Assembly (NCBI GenBank): GCA_029204225.1
Contig: CM055104.1
Location: 50,917,457 to 50,981,456 of the forward strand
Direction of reading: 5' to 3'
DNA from: Diphasiastrum complanatum
Lineage: Eukaryota; Streptophyta; Lycopodiopsida; Lycopodiales; Lycopodiaceae
DNA: 64,000 nt
In this document: one piece after another, positions 9,856-20,621 of the stretch
Numbering within the stretch: position 1 is the stretch's first letter
How the letters are laid out: every line of letters starts with the position of its first letter
Program-made: the position numbers and the translations under genes
Notes under the pieces: model-generated
What the model was told of the DNA's origin: nothing
The model's input: the letters and a program-made list of their open reading frames with translations, nothing else
The model's database searches: none

Positions 9856-11301
9856 TCATTGCCACTTGAAACCATGAAAAGCATCAAGTGCTGGAGGAGG
9901 ATGTTGCCATTGAGGAACTGGCCCTGCCAAGAGGAGTGTCTGCAGCAAAGGTCCAGCCTGCATAACAGCTTGCAAAAGCTTCCCTTTTTCAGGCAGAGAT
10001 TTTAACATTACCTGGGGATCTGCCTCAGGTGGCTCAGGCAAATGTTTTGGAACTACGGTTGAAGATGGCTCCACAAGACTAAAACAAGGAGTACTTCCAG
10101 ATCCGATCCCACCTTTGAAAGTTTCATAAGAACAAGGAAATGCACTTGCATTCACTGGTGCTGAGGACAATTCTGTAGCTGAAAAAGCTGCTGCTGCTGC
10201 CGAAGCACATGAAAACCCCGAAATAGATGGGGCTAAGCTTTCTGCTTGACTTGTCAAATTCTCTTCTAAGAAACAGGGATAGGAAACTGCAGATGTGCAA
10301 ACACCTTCGGAGGATCCTTCCATTGCTGCTGTACAATTTGACAATACCCAAGGCTCCAGCATGCCATCTTCTTGCATTGAGGCTGCTGGATGTCCGTCAA
10401 ACTGAACAGATGATGCACTCTGTGCAAAATGCTGCTCTACGTCAAACTCAAATTTTCTTTTTGACCTGGGCACAGTTTTTTCTTGCAGTAGGTTGGATTG
10501 ACTACGATGCACTGGCTGGATTTGAGAATGCAGCTGCTCTGATTGCTGTGGCGAGTGAAATTGTTGCTGGTCTAATAATCTTGAGAATAGCTGCAGTTGC
10601 TTTGATTGTTCAAGCTGATCTCCTTGGCAGTTCTGCTGCCTGGATGCCAACTGCACTTTATGCTCATTCTGCTGGGAAAGATTGAGATGCCCTTGTTGCG
10701 AACAGAGCTTGTTCTCGTCTGATTGCCCACTCAACCATGCCTGCCCATGGCTCGCCGCTTCCTCAAACTCAGTGAGGGAGGATTGCAAGCTAGGAATGAG
10801 GGAAACGCGATTGAGCAGAAGCTGTAATCCCTTGTTGGCCTCATCCCTTTCTTGCTCTGCTTTTTTCAAAAGCTCTTCCAAATGCTTGATTCTGGCTTGG
10901 TGGAATTGTTCTTGAGTTTTTGCAGAGATTCGAGCGGATTCAAGCTCAAGTGAAGCACGCACCAGCAGATGCTTAAGCTCCTTCAGATTCTGCAAAACAT
11001 AAAAATAACTAATGAGTAATCTAAACTGATTCTTGTCATAAAACCAAAAACGCAAAACTTCTCAGAGACAAGAAATGGGCCTTGCAGAGCCCAAATAGAT
11101 TTTCACAAACTGTTGATGAAAGCAAGCTGATTGACGATGACCAATTCCACAAGATCTGAGCCATTTTGGGATGAGAATCTCAGTGAAAAAAGCAAGAGGA
11201 AGGGGGAGGGGTGGGGGACTCACCACCCGATCATGGCACCCCAAATCTGGCACAGGACATGCTGCATAATCCATCAACAGGGCACAATGGCTTGCCTCCA
11301 T
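9856..11301 (-). CDS. DUF1635-family protein, two exons
   Basis: Host gene encoding about 403 residues. Exon 1 is 11301-11224 (26 codons, MEASHCALLMDYAACP to DRV). The intron 11223-10990 is 234 bp with GTGAGT and TTTTGCAG borders, phase 0. Exon 2 is 10989-9856. Exon 2 opens with NLKELKHLLVRASLELES and continues as an alpha-helical coiled coil through EELLKKAEQERDEANKGLQL (about residues 27-85), the hallmark of DUF1635. A Gln-rich, then Ser/Ala-rich region follows. The C-terminus has the second family signature AGPLLQTLLLAGPVPQWQHP and ends AFHGFKWQ. Biochemical function of the family is unknown to me. The start is chosen because 11301 is the first in-frame ATG after a stop at 11322-11320. Both exons are open; the gene looks intact. 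Confidence 0.88.
10990..11223 (-). other. Intron of the DUF1635 gene
   Basis: Donor GTGAGT at 11223-11218 and acceptor TTTTGCAG ending at 10990 on the minus strand join codons in phase 0. Without splicing, translation of either exon runs into unrelated sequence. Confidence 0.85.
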
Positions 11302-11600
11302 CTTCCCGTCCTCACACACTCAAAGTCAAACAAAACAGCTAAATAAGTGAGCTCATTTCTTCACTTCTGTGTGTCATCCAAACAGATGCAGCTTACAAGA
11401 TCATCCATAAACAAGGTGATAGATCATCTAATCATTCCAAACCCACCAGTTTCCTACTCTTTCCTGCTACTCTCGCTCACCTACACTCGCTCACGTATTC
11501 TCGCTCGATCGCTCCCTCGCTCGCTCTTCTCTTCTGTTCTCTTCTCTCCTCTCCTCCTCCTTCCAGCCAGCCCTCTTTATACTCTAAGCTCTCAGAACTG
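11302..11600 (-). promoter_or_regulatory. Promoter and GA-rich 5' UTR of the DUF1635 gene
   Basis: On the minus strand TATAAA occurs at 11581-11576 in the context GAGTATAAAGAGGG, about 275 bp upstream of the start codon. Downstream of it lies GAGAGGAGAG and GAGCGAGCGAGG-type sequence (11470-11560), typical of purine-rich plant 5' leaders. No upstream ATG overlap was examined in detail. Confidence 0.55.
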
Positions 11601-11639
11601 TAACAGACGCTAACAGAAAGATAACAGATTGTTATTTAA

Positions 11640-12180
11640 AGAATTAATTCTTAACAGGATAAAACTATGGTCAAGAGTCCAAAGTGCAACGAACTTACCC
11701 GCCCATTTATATCTAGTTCAACAATATACCTTTTCACACATTCACGTTATCCTATTCTGGCCGGTTCTAGTCAAGTGGATGCTCATATTGATACTCGAAC
11801 TAAGGGCAAAATATGGATTTTTTTTCCCCTGGTATTGATGTAGTATCAAATTGTTTTTGGTATCCAAAATTCACATATGTGATACGATTTATTCATTGTG
11901 TTCCAAATACGTTGGTGTACCAACAAAGTATTGGCTTTTCAAATCACTTGTATATTGCATTTAAAACAAAAGGTCACAACTTTAAATAGGTGCACACTAC
12001 CCTTAAAAAAAGTGACTTTCAACAATTTTCATGGTCAAACTCGATAACTACAATAGGAGAAGAGGGAGTTGTCATGTGCCATCTCTACCAAAGCCCTAAA
12101 CTATGTTCTATTGAAGGATTTACAACTCCAAACAATCCTAGAAAAGTGGCAGGGCATTCAAATTCATCTTATTCCTAATT
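11640..12180. other. Intergenic, nothing recognised
   Basis: AT-rich sequence without gene, repeat or transposon motif that I can support. Confidence 0.4.
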
Positions 12181-12324
12181 TAGGCTGTTTGTGGCACCAC
12201 ACCCTTGATAGCTCTTGGCCTCTTTGGGCTCCAAGGCTTGGCATATGAGAAATTTATATGTGTTGGCCGATAGCCCTTGGCCGATAGCCCTTCATGGTTG
12301 TTCTAACACTTAGTCTTATGCTGT

Positions 12325-12454
12325 AACAAGAGAGATCGAAAAGTAGAGAGGGGTTAGAGGTGAAAGCATATGGGAGCGAGTCCCCCAATAACAAGAGAGA
12401 TCGAAAAGTAGAGAGGGGTTAGAAGTGAAAGCATATGGGAGCCAGTCCCCCCCC
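12325..12454. repeat. Tandem duplication, 65-bp unit
   Basis: AACAAGAGAGATCGAAAAG starts at 12325 and again at 12390. The two units are nearly identical, differing mainly by GGTTAGAGG/GGTTAGAAG and a C-run length change. This is a recent local duplication inside R1. Confidence 0.85.
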
Positions 12455-12689
12455 AATACGCTACTCCACCTCTTGGTTGATTCGATTCCCTTGTAGCTTG
12501 GTGAGAAACACAAAATTACGCACTTAACACATAGCATCTTATGACAAGTTTGCATGCTAAAGCTAGATCAACAAGCTTCGATTGAGGCTAAATCATCAAG
12601 AAAATATATTACACATAGCTAGGATGAAACGTCACACATGCATAGAAAAAAGTCACATAATGAAAGACATAATCATAAGCATTATGCAC

Positions 12690-12691
<2 letters not shown>

Positions 12692-12785
<94 letters not shown>
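12692..12785. repeat. Compound microsatellite (TC)n(AC)n
   Basis: Uninterrupted TC dinucleotides to about 12738 switch directly to AC dinucleotides to about 12785. Confidence 0.97.
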
Positions 12786-12786
<1 letters not shown>

Positions 12787-12879
12787 TTTTAAGTCACAAT
12801 AAAAGAGAACTCAAATTTTGCATTTTACAAATGAAGTTGTAGAACAAAGAAAAATTACATAGTTCAAGTTTTCTTTGAG

Positions 12880-13750
12880 AAGTGGAGATTGGATTACATT
12901 GGTCCCATTCACCCATTAACACGCAGTATGCAGGCTAGATACATCATCGTGGCCATGGATTATCTCACCAAAGGGATTGAAGTAAACGTCAGTGCGATTG
13001 GCAGATGCTAGATCTATGGCCCACTTCAAATGTCGGATAGAGATAGTCAGCGACAAAGGAAGTCACTTCATAAATAAAACAATGAAATTTTATTTGAAGA
13101 GTTCTTTATTATTCATCGATTCACTACACCATATTACCCAAGGGAAATTGGCCAGGTATAATGTTCAAATAAGATGTTATGCAACATTATGACCAAAATT
13201 GTCAAAACAAGCAATATTCGATTCGATTGGGAGCCCAAGTTATCCACAACTCTCTCGGCGTTCATGACAGCTTATATGGGCCATAGTAATCAAACACCCT
13301 TCCAATTAATATGTGGTCAAGATGTCGTAATTCCCACTAAAATCTTAGTCCCATCCCTCAGGATCGTGGCTAAAGAAAAATTGGATGAATCCAGATTGCT
13401 ATAGCTACATCATGCAACATTACATGAGCTGTGTGAAACAAGACTATTGGCTACAGAAAGTACACACCACAAGACTTGCATGATTGCCATCTACACAAGA
13501 ATAATCGTAATTTCGAAGATCCTATACTAATGTACAAAAGCAAGATGATCAAATAAAGGTTGAATTTTGTTGATGAAGGACCCTACAAGATCAAGAAAAT
13601 ATTATCTTAAGGGGCAATAACACAGAGCAGTTGGATTGCACTTCATTCAACACACCAGTCAATGGTAGTCGATTACGTAAGTATTGAGCACCACAAGCTT
13701 TCTCGTCAACAATACAATAAAGCCATAAAGAATGTACAACTATAAATCAC
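12880..13750 (+). pseudogene. Gypsy G5 integrase remnant
   Basis: Plus-strand frames give YIGPIHPLTRSMQARYIIVA, MDYLTKGIE (integrase catalytic core), TTPYYPREIGQ, then MTKIVKTSN, TPFQLICGQDVVIPTKILVP and a basic C-terminal segment. It matches gypsy copy G2 at 25900-26445. Stops and frameshifts are frequent, and the protease, RT and RNase H are missing. It lies between repeats R1 and R2. Confidence 0.75.
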
Positions 13751-13824
13751 ACTACCAACTGTACATACTCCAATTCTATTGTTGGATAGGCCAGCAAAGG
13801 TTGTAAAGTCACAACAAGGGTTAA

Positions 13825-14226
13825 AAACTAGCTCTTGGCCTCTTTGGGTTCCAAGGCTTAAAAAAGAAGGAAAACCTACCTACATTGGCTTAAAGCCCAT
13901 GGTTCAAATCTAGCACCTACAATGCTACTAATAAAGAGAGGAGGAGGAAGGGAGGGACAAACCACAAAAGAGAATGGAAGCCAATCTTCCTATGCGCAAA
14001 TTCATCGCTTGGCTAGTTTTGACCCGCATAGCTCATCGATGGTGGTGAATGCTTGAATCTTTGGCTATAGCGTTCTATGGAAAGGGATTAGGCATAATTG
14101 AACCTACAAACTACAATAGATCTAAACTAACAAGGGGGGATATTGCGCATGATTAACGATCTAGGCATCATATGCATGCATAATAGAAAAGCAAGCATCA
14201 AACATAAAGCATGGCACTTACCTCAC

Positions 14227-14316
<90 letters not shown>

Positions 14317-14385
14317 ATTCACAAAACACCATAGGAGGGAACTCAACTCTTCGATTGATCAAATGAAACTTGACAATGTGGGATA
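13825..14385 (+). repeat. LTR-like direct repeat R2 with CT tract
   Basis: Starts near CTAGCTCTTGGCCTCTTTGG (about 13830) and contains the same block order as R1, including a CT tract (14230-14313) and a GGGAACTCAACT segment. Probable 3' LTR partner of R1, strongly diverged. Confidence 0.4.
14230..14313. repeat. (CT)n microsatellite
   Basis: About 42 perfect CT repeats inside repeat R2. Confidence 0.97.
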
Positions 14386-14389
14386 CAAA

Positions 14390-15250
14390 AGATCTGGCCC
14401 TTATATAGTTGGGTCCAAAAGAGTTGAAGTGGCATTTGCTTATTGTCTCATTTCTAAGACTTTTGAATATAAGTTAACTTGCCTTTATTTATTTTACAAG
14501 TAATTGTACTTTACAATGTCTTTTACCTTTTCTATTTGAGCTGTGCCACATTAATTTCCTATTGTGCTTCAATGCACATCTAACTAACTTCTTTCTTCTA
14601 TTGCAAGATTTGATGCTAGGTGATACATTGATGGTGGTATAGGATCAAGGATCTGTGTTGATTTGATAGATCTACTTGAATTCAATTCTACAAGAATCTA
14701 CTTGGACCAACTTGGATCTTTATTTGGTTAAAGAGTGCTGCTTCAGATGGTGGATTGTTGATCTGCATTGATTTGCTAAATTTGTCGGATCGGCTTGGAT
14801 TTTGATCCTTAGAAAAAGAATGAAGCTGAATGTAAAAAGAGGAGTGGAAGTTAGAGAGGAAATAGAAAATGACAGAGATCCTAAGAGGTGGGCTTTTCAC
14901 CATCATTTTTATGGCCCTTCTAGATTGTATATGAGAAGGAGGGTGAGAAAATGGCAAGAGAATGTATATTGCCGCTATTTTAAAATAATCAAAAAATAAT
15001 AAACATAAAAATAAGAAGACAAGAAGGAAAATATGTTGTACAACAAGTAACAAAAAATTAGCCCTTTTCATTTCTTTTTTCTAGAATTCTTTTCTATGAT
15101 TTTTCTTTTTCTCTTTTGTTTTTTTTTAATGTATATAATACATTGGAAAGTGGTGACCCTCTTATTCTTTTCAAAGATTGTAAAATGGATGAAGTAGAAA
15201 TGGTGTTACCAAGGCCCAAAAGATTACACAATGAGGATCTCTTTTCTTAA
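14390..15250. other. Intergenic, no gene; GATC-rich patch 14630-14800
   Basis: No coding region supported. A 170-bp patch is rich in TTGGATC and GATCT words, resembling the cryptic repeat at 33530-33720. The rest is AT-rich. Confidence 0.4.
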
Positions 15251-15252
15251 AC

Positions 15253-17857
15253 TCACTCTGCTTCTGTGGTGGAAAGAGCAGTCCGCATCCACATAGCCAC
15301 ACAACTCAGGTAAACCATCATGCTTCCTGTAAATCAAGCCATACTCTGAAGTGCCTTTCACATAACGCAAAATGCGTTTAGCTGCCTTCCAATGCGTTTC
15401 CGTAGGTGCTGCCATAAACTGACTTACAATGCCAACAACATAGCATATATCTGGTCTAGTCGTGGTAAGGTAAATCAAGCTCCCTACTAGCTGTCTATAT
15501 AGCGTAGCATCAAATGACTGTGACTCATCAAGCTTAGGAAGCTTTTTACCTGGTTCAATAGGAGTGTTTACTGGTTTGCAATCCAACCTAAACCTGTGCA
15601 GCAACTCTTTGACATATTTCACCTGTGTCAAACCCACTTCATGTCCTTTTTGCCACACTTCTACTCCAAGGCAGTAATGCATCAGGCTGAGATCTGTCAT
15701 CTCAAATTGTTCCATGAGGTCTTTCTTGATCATGTCTATCATCTCTTGATTATTTCCCGTAATAATCAAGTCATCAACATAAAGAGCAATCAAAGAAACC
15801 ATACCATCAAAGCATAAGACATATAGATTTGGGTGAGAATTTGTTCTCACCATCCCCTTTGAATGAAAGTAGGCATCAATCCTGCTATACCATGCATGTG
15901 GTGCTTGTTTAAGAACATAAAACGCTTTCTTCAAGCGACATACTTTATTTTCCCGTCCTTTCATTACAAAGCCTTCAGGTTGATCCATGAACACTTCTTC
16001 TTCTAACTCACCATTTAGAAAAGCAGATTTCACATCCATCTGATGCAAAGGCCAACCAAAATGTGAAGCTAAAGCAATAAGTAGATGTAGAGTATTCCAC
16101 TTACAAACTGGCGCAAAGGTCTCCTCATAGTCGATGCCTTTATTTTGTGCGTACCCTTTGATCACCAATCTTGCTTTGTGCTTTGCTATACTTCCATCTG
16201 CATGGTACTTAGTCATGTATACCCATTTGCAACCAATGGGTTTCTTGCCAACTGGTGGTTCTATTAAGGCCCATGTGCTATGCTTAGCAATTGACTCCAT
16301 CTCCTCTCCCATGGCCTTGACCCAAATGTCATCATCCTTCGCTTCACCATAAGTCGAAGGTCCTTTGCTTTGAATAATGCTAGATAAGAGAGCATAATTT
16401 GCTTCATACCTTTCAGGTAGTATTTTCTCTCTTGTTGATCTTCGTAGCACTCCCTGGTTAGATGATCCTGGAAAGTCATCTATGTCGCAGCTCTCCATCA
16501 ATCTCTCAAACCACTTAGGGAGCTTTCTGTCAGGTGATCGGCTTCTTGGTGAAAATGTATCCCACGGTACATCCTTCTCCTTGTGTTTGTCACCTGCAAC
16601 TTCAATCCTTCTTGCACCAAAAGGTTTGTCCCTACCTCTCCAACCTGTTTCTTGAGGTTGAGTAGTAGTATCTTAAGATGTATCCTCATGTTCATCACTC
16701 GGAAGATCAATGAATGGATCATCATCAGGAGGTATCCTCATTCCCACTGGATGTGTCTATCTTCTCAGCATCCTCGTCTTCATACATCTTGGATTCATCA
16801 AAGATAACATCATGACTTATATGAATTTCGTTTTCGATTGGATCAAAACAACTATAGCCCTTCACACGATCATCATATCCTAGGAATATGCACTTGATAG
16901 CTTCTACATCAAGTTTACGTCTCTCTTCCTTAGCAATGTGTACAAAGGCCTTACATTCAAAGATTTGCAAGTGGTTCACCTTTGGCTTCTTCTTCGTGAA
17001 TGCTTCCTCAGGTGTCTTTGGTATGGCAATGGTAGGACTTCTATTTTGAAGATAGACTGCTGTGCTACATGCTTCTGACCAAAAATCTTTTGGTAGTTTC
17101 ATCTCAGCTAGCATAGATTTGGCACTTTCCACAATCGTACGATTCTTGTGCTCAGCTAAGGACATGGTCCTCATAGGCCCGCATAAATCTGTGTGGATTA
17201 AATCCAGGATGTTCTTTGGTCTTGCAACACCCCCTTTATTGAACTTCTCTCAATGCTGCTTCCCGTATACACAAGATTCGCACATCGATTTCAAGTGATC
17301 TTCTATGGTAGGCAATCCTGTTACCATCTCCAATTTTCTCATCAAACTGAGGCTTCCCAAGTTCAAGTGACCAAGCCTCTTGTGACACAACTCAGTTTGC
17401 GAAGGAATGAACGATACAAGTCCATGTTGCCCCTTGATTGTAGCATTCAAACTGTACAATTTTGTATTGGGCTCTCTTACTCCATTCGCAATAACTTTGA
17501 ACTTTTGGTTTGCATCCTTCACAAAGCAACAATCATGGGCGAATTCTACTTTCAACTTTTGATCAGTAATGTCTCCAACAGAAAGTAGATTTTTCTTCAA
17601 ACTTGGTACGTAAAGTACCTCCCTGATCATCCTGCTTTTGCCATCAGGTAGTTGGATTAAAACTGTGCCTATCCCCTTATGCACACCTCACCATTTGGTT
17701 GTGAAATAGATGTTCCATTATCCAACACCTTCAAACTACTGAACCAATTCTTGTTACCTGTCATGTGTCTTGTGGCTCCTGAGTCAATATACCATGCTTG
17801 ATCATCTTGATTAGATGACAATGCAGATATGAAGATGCTAGAGTCTTCAATCTCACC
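15253..17857 (-). pseudogene. Ty1/copia element C (truncated, same family as A)
   Basis: Minus-strand order: protease AWYIDSGATRHMT (about 17800); pre-integrase LCHKRLGHLNLGSL and CESCVYGKQH (17684-17250); integrase C-terminal region with AEHKNRTIVESAKSMLAEM, LPKDFWSEA and IFLGYDDRVKGYSC (17174-16500); and a 425-codon uninterrupted RT frame at 16501-15224 with GCKWVYMTKY, MDVKSAFLNGELEEEV, an intact LYVDDLIITG catalytic loop and VGSLIYLTTTRPDICY. The integrase core is deleted exactly where MRTMSL meets AEHKNRT. RNase H stops after YVDAD because of a roughly 110-bp deletion relative to copia A. No LTRs remain. Its right end abuts ORF X4 of gypsy G4. Confidence 0.85.
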
Positions 17858-17861
17858 CTCA

Positions 17862-19490
17862 TCGACAACAATTGGCGAGGGCTGGCCACATAACTCCTGA
17901 TTGATTCCGAAGTTTTCTCAAAAATGGTAACTCTCTATGCCGGTTGCTCTCCCAATGCAAGTATTTGTCCAATTCTTTGTCGGCCTCTATCTCTGAGATC
18001 TTGAACTTAAGGACCCAACCACCATGCGAGAACTCATGCGGATGTTGTGATAAGAAACTCTGGATCCAGTCCTTGATGCTGATGGGCCTTCTAAATAACG
18101 GTGTGGTCCTTGATGAGGATGGACCCACTGTCACTGCCTGTGAAACTGGTGATGGTTCTTCTATTTCTGGAGCTCCCCCCTGGTCCATGCACGAATCCAA
18201 CCCTGTATCCATTGGTACATCCTCTTGGTGCGTAGGGGAGAATTGTGGCATGACCGGTACTGGGATTTGTGGTCCGGCTTCCAACACTTGAGCAACTACT
18301 TTTTCATAGTCATTGATAGTTGCTTTAGCCTTTGCCAACTCAATTGAAGCTGCTCCTTTGAACCTGTCAAAACGGCCTTGGAATCCTTGAAGGGCCACTT
18401 TGTAAGTTTTCACTTTCTTGAACAAATACGTGATCTCTGTCGGTGTTACCGGATGATCTGATATTTGTGTCTAAAGATACGCATCATGCTCAAGGGTGGT
18501 TGCATCCAATTCACCTTGGAGATGTGTGTGATCTTGCTCTGCCATCTGTAGTTGACCTTGTAGCAGTTGCACCTATTGCTTTGCATCCTACAAGGCCTTG
18601 TCCACTTGATCTTGTGCGGTTGTCAGGGCATTCTACAGGGAGCTGACATAGCCTTCGAGGTGATCAGCCTGTTGCTGTGCCATCTTCTTTTCAACTTCAG
18701 ATTTTTTTTCGTGTTGCTTGACGATCTTCAATTCTCTATCCAAATGAACAATCTTCTAGTTGATAAGAGTATTTTCGGATCCCATGTCAGAAATTCCATT
18801 TTTTTTTCTTATCCAACATATACTGGATCACTTGCGCAAGGCTTGAGACCAAACCAAGAGCATCACCAAAATCTACTATCATGGAGGCGGCAGCAGCATA
18901 CCATCCTTGGTTGGTGTGAAATAGGTGCCGGTGATTATTCTTCTTCAAAAACATATTCTTCTTCAAAGCCCTCAAGCACTGTGGCGTCGAACTGCTTCGA
19001 TGATTTCACAGCTTGGTCGACCCGAAGTGTGACTGGGCTGTCTTCAGCTTGAAGTGTCTGGCATGAATCTTCAACACCAACAGTAGTATCATGGATTTGT
19101 TCGAATCCTCTTCTAGGAGATTGGAGTTCAAATGGCATAGGGCTCTGGAGCATTTCAAAAACTTCAGAGGCCCCAAGGGGGTCGAAATCATCGAACATAT
19201 CCATAAAGTATTGTGTGTTTGGTGAAATAGCTTCGGTGTGCGGGGGTGAGGCGGCATGGGCAGCTGTGATGGGAATGGTAGCCCCAATAGTCACATATTG
19301 TCCTTGAGTGGAAGCAGAGGCAAGGGAAGCATCAGAGACAGGGGGAATAGAAAGTTCAGTGCGAACAATAGTAGGGGGAGGAAGCGCAGTTGGCGATGTA
19401 TGCCTAGTACGACATCGTGATGCGGAAGGCGAGTTAGGAAGGACGATCTCGCTGTGTGGACGACGTCAACTATGTGAACTGGAGGCCTGG
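17862..19490 (-). pseudogene. Gypsy accessory ORF 'X', copy X4 (linker, coiled coil, C-domain)
   Basis: Minus-strand copy missing the N-terminal domain. From about 19480 it reads SHSRRRPHSE, then a Pro/Ser-rich acidic linker (IPITAAHAASPPHTEA, DMFDDFDPLGASE, KQFDATVLEGFEEEY; 19294-18935), ALGLVSSLAQVI and a Lys/Glu/Gln-rich heptad region (18790-18440), FKKVKTYKVALQGFQGRF and AKAKATINDYEKVVAQVLEA (18425-18270), a Pro-rich segment, and a C-terminal domain RRPISIKDWIQSFLSQHP to LHWESNRHRELP (18100-17862). The order matches copy X2 at 27400-28935, with a longer coiled coil. Several stops and frameshifts. It is cut at 17860 by copia C. Confidence 0.6.
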
Positions 19491-19496
19491 TTGGCT

Positions 19497-19577
19497 TCAA
19501 CCCACTTGGTCATATAATCAGTTGCTACGATAATGTATCGGGCCTGAGATCCTTGCACAACAGGATGAATAGGAAAA
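19497..19577 (-). pseudogene. Gypsy G4 integrase core fragment
   Basis: Minus-strand translation gives FPIHPVVQGSQARYIIVAT and DYMTKWVEANQ, matching G2 integrase at 26010-26095. It runs directly into ORF X4 at a shared SSQ/ANQ-like stretch, so the rest of integrase, the spacer and the X N-domain were lost in one deletion. Same strand and order (integrase then X) as in G1, G2 and G3. Confidence 0.75.
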
Positions 19578-20495
19578 GTGATTGTGAATAGAGATGTCAT
19601 GTTGCATGAAGATTCAATCTTGGAAGAGGCCGAGATCAAGGCTTCTCAAGAAGCATCACAAGTTATCTTTTTTGAAGGTATTCAAGTTATGATGGGGCCA
19701 AGGTGTGAGGAGGAGTTTTTTCTTCATATGATTTCAAGAAGATCTTCAAGATGCATGGCCGAGTCTTTATGGCTCACCTTACATGGCAAAGAGGGGCATC
19801 TTTCATGTTGTATATACTACAACACATTCATATATGCTTCTCTTCATTTGCTTGAAATGCTATCTTGCTTCATTGAATTTTTTGGATCTCAAAGTTCAAG
19901 AAAACCTATACTAGTTTTGTATGATGCTTATGGTATGGACATGTTTCTTGTCATTATTGAATTAGATATGTTTTCAATACTTTTTGAAAGCAAGATATTG
20001 TATTGTCAAAAGTATGCTCTTGGTTCTAGTAAGAACAAGATTGATCTTGGTACTCACTTTTTTGAAAATCATGTTTTCACATGTTTTGAGGCAAATTGTA
20101 AACTCCTCTTGAGATTAAGTGAAGCATCCAAAGTGGACACTTACATCCTTGAGAGAGTAGCTAGCCTAAAAAAGATCAAGGTAGTCTTTGATATCAAGAT
20201 TAGATCCATCATGGATATAGTTCATTGTATGTGGACTAGTCAAGCTAGAAAGCATAATCTTGATAATCATCATTGTTTCACATCTTATGATCTTGATCTC
20301 CATGATCCTTATGAGGCTTGGAAGCCTCAAATTTCTCTATTTATGGTGCATCCATCATGCAAGTGGAACTTTCAAATCAAAGATCATCATCAATCATGGA
20401 GGAAGCCCATGATCATAGTGGCATATTGGTGGAGCACTCTTCAAAGGCATTGGCAAGAGATCTCTACCAAAGAGATCTTATCATGGATATGGTGA
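19578..20495 (+). CDS. Unidentified 305-codon open frame inside element H
   Basis: An uninterrupted frame of 918 bp in an otherwise heavily decayed region. The first 35 codons (VNRDVMLHEDSILEEAEI) resemble the copia segment between integrase and RT. The remainder, rich in Leu, Phe, Ile, Cys and His (for example YNTFIYASLHLLEMLSCFIE, FFENHVFTCFEANCKLLLRL), matches no copia domain or other family I know. It lies just upstream of a polypurine tract and LTR at 20622, so it is internal sequence of an LTR element lacking RT. It may be a captured gene fragment, a non-autonomous element's own ORF, or a chance open frame. Confidence 0.3.
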   Translation: MIVNRDVMLHEDSILEEAEIKASQEASQVIFFEGIQVMMGPRCEEEFFLHMISRRSSRCMAESLWLTLHGKEGHLSCCIYYNTFIYASLHLLEMLSCFIEFFGSQSSRKPILVLYDAYGMDMFLVIIELDMFSILFESKILYCQKYALGSSKNKIDLGTHFFENHVFTCFEANCKLLLRLSEASKVDTYILERVASLKKIKVVFDIKIRSIMDIVHCMWTSQARKHNLDNHHCFTSYDLDLHDPYEAWKPQISLFMVHPSCKWNFQIKDHHQSWRKPMIIVAYWWSTLQRHWQEISTKEILSWIW

Positions 20496-20606
20496 GGGTG
20501 CTGCTATGATGGATCCCTTGGCTGATCTTCACTTCTTATGCATACCAAAGGAACCATTCAAAAAGATTTACAAACTTCTCAAGTGATCTAGTACCTTTCC
20601 AAGCTA

Positions 20607-20621
20607 TTTTTTGAGGAGGAG
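20607..20621 (+). promoter_or_regulatory. Polypurine tract of element H
   Basis: TTTTTTGAGGAGGAG lies immediately before TGTGAGAAATTGG, the start of the LTR. Confidence 0.6.

Larger units (their letters stand above)
12190..12850 (+). repeat. LTR-like direct repeat R1 with CT/CA tract
   Basis: Begins near TAGCTCTTGGCCTCTTTGGG at about 12208 and ends after a long CT/CA tract with TCACAATAAAAGAGAACTC. The same order (TAGCTCTTGGCCTC block, about 400 bp, CT tract, TCACAAA...GGGAACTC block) recurs at 13830-14385, on the other side of a gypsy integrase remnant. I read the pair as old, divergent LTRs of gypsy copy G5. Ends are imprecise. Confidence 0.45.

Noticed and set aside
12325-12454. CRISPR-like direct repeat
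   Set aside because: A single 65-bp tandem duplication without spacers in a eukaryotic genome.
12582-12842. Open frame through the CT/CA microsatellite (Ser-Leu and Thr-His repeats)
   Set aside because: Openness is a by-product of the dinucleotide repeat; the same holds for frames at 14143-14334, 49910-50152, 52275-52565 and 52378-52629.
14688-15071. 127-codon minus-strand frame with hydrophobic stretches
   Set aside because: AT-rich antisense composition (poly-Leu/Phe); no homology, no start context.
18443-19052. Plus-strand frames opposite ORF X4
   Set aside because: Antisense of the coiled coil and linker, which are supported by similarity to X2.
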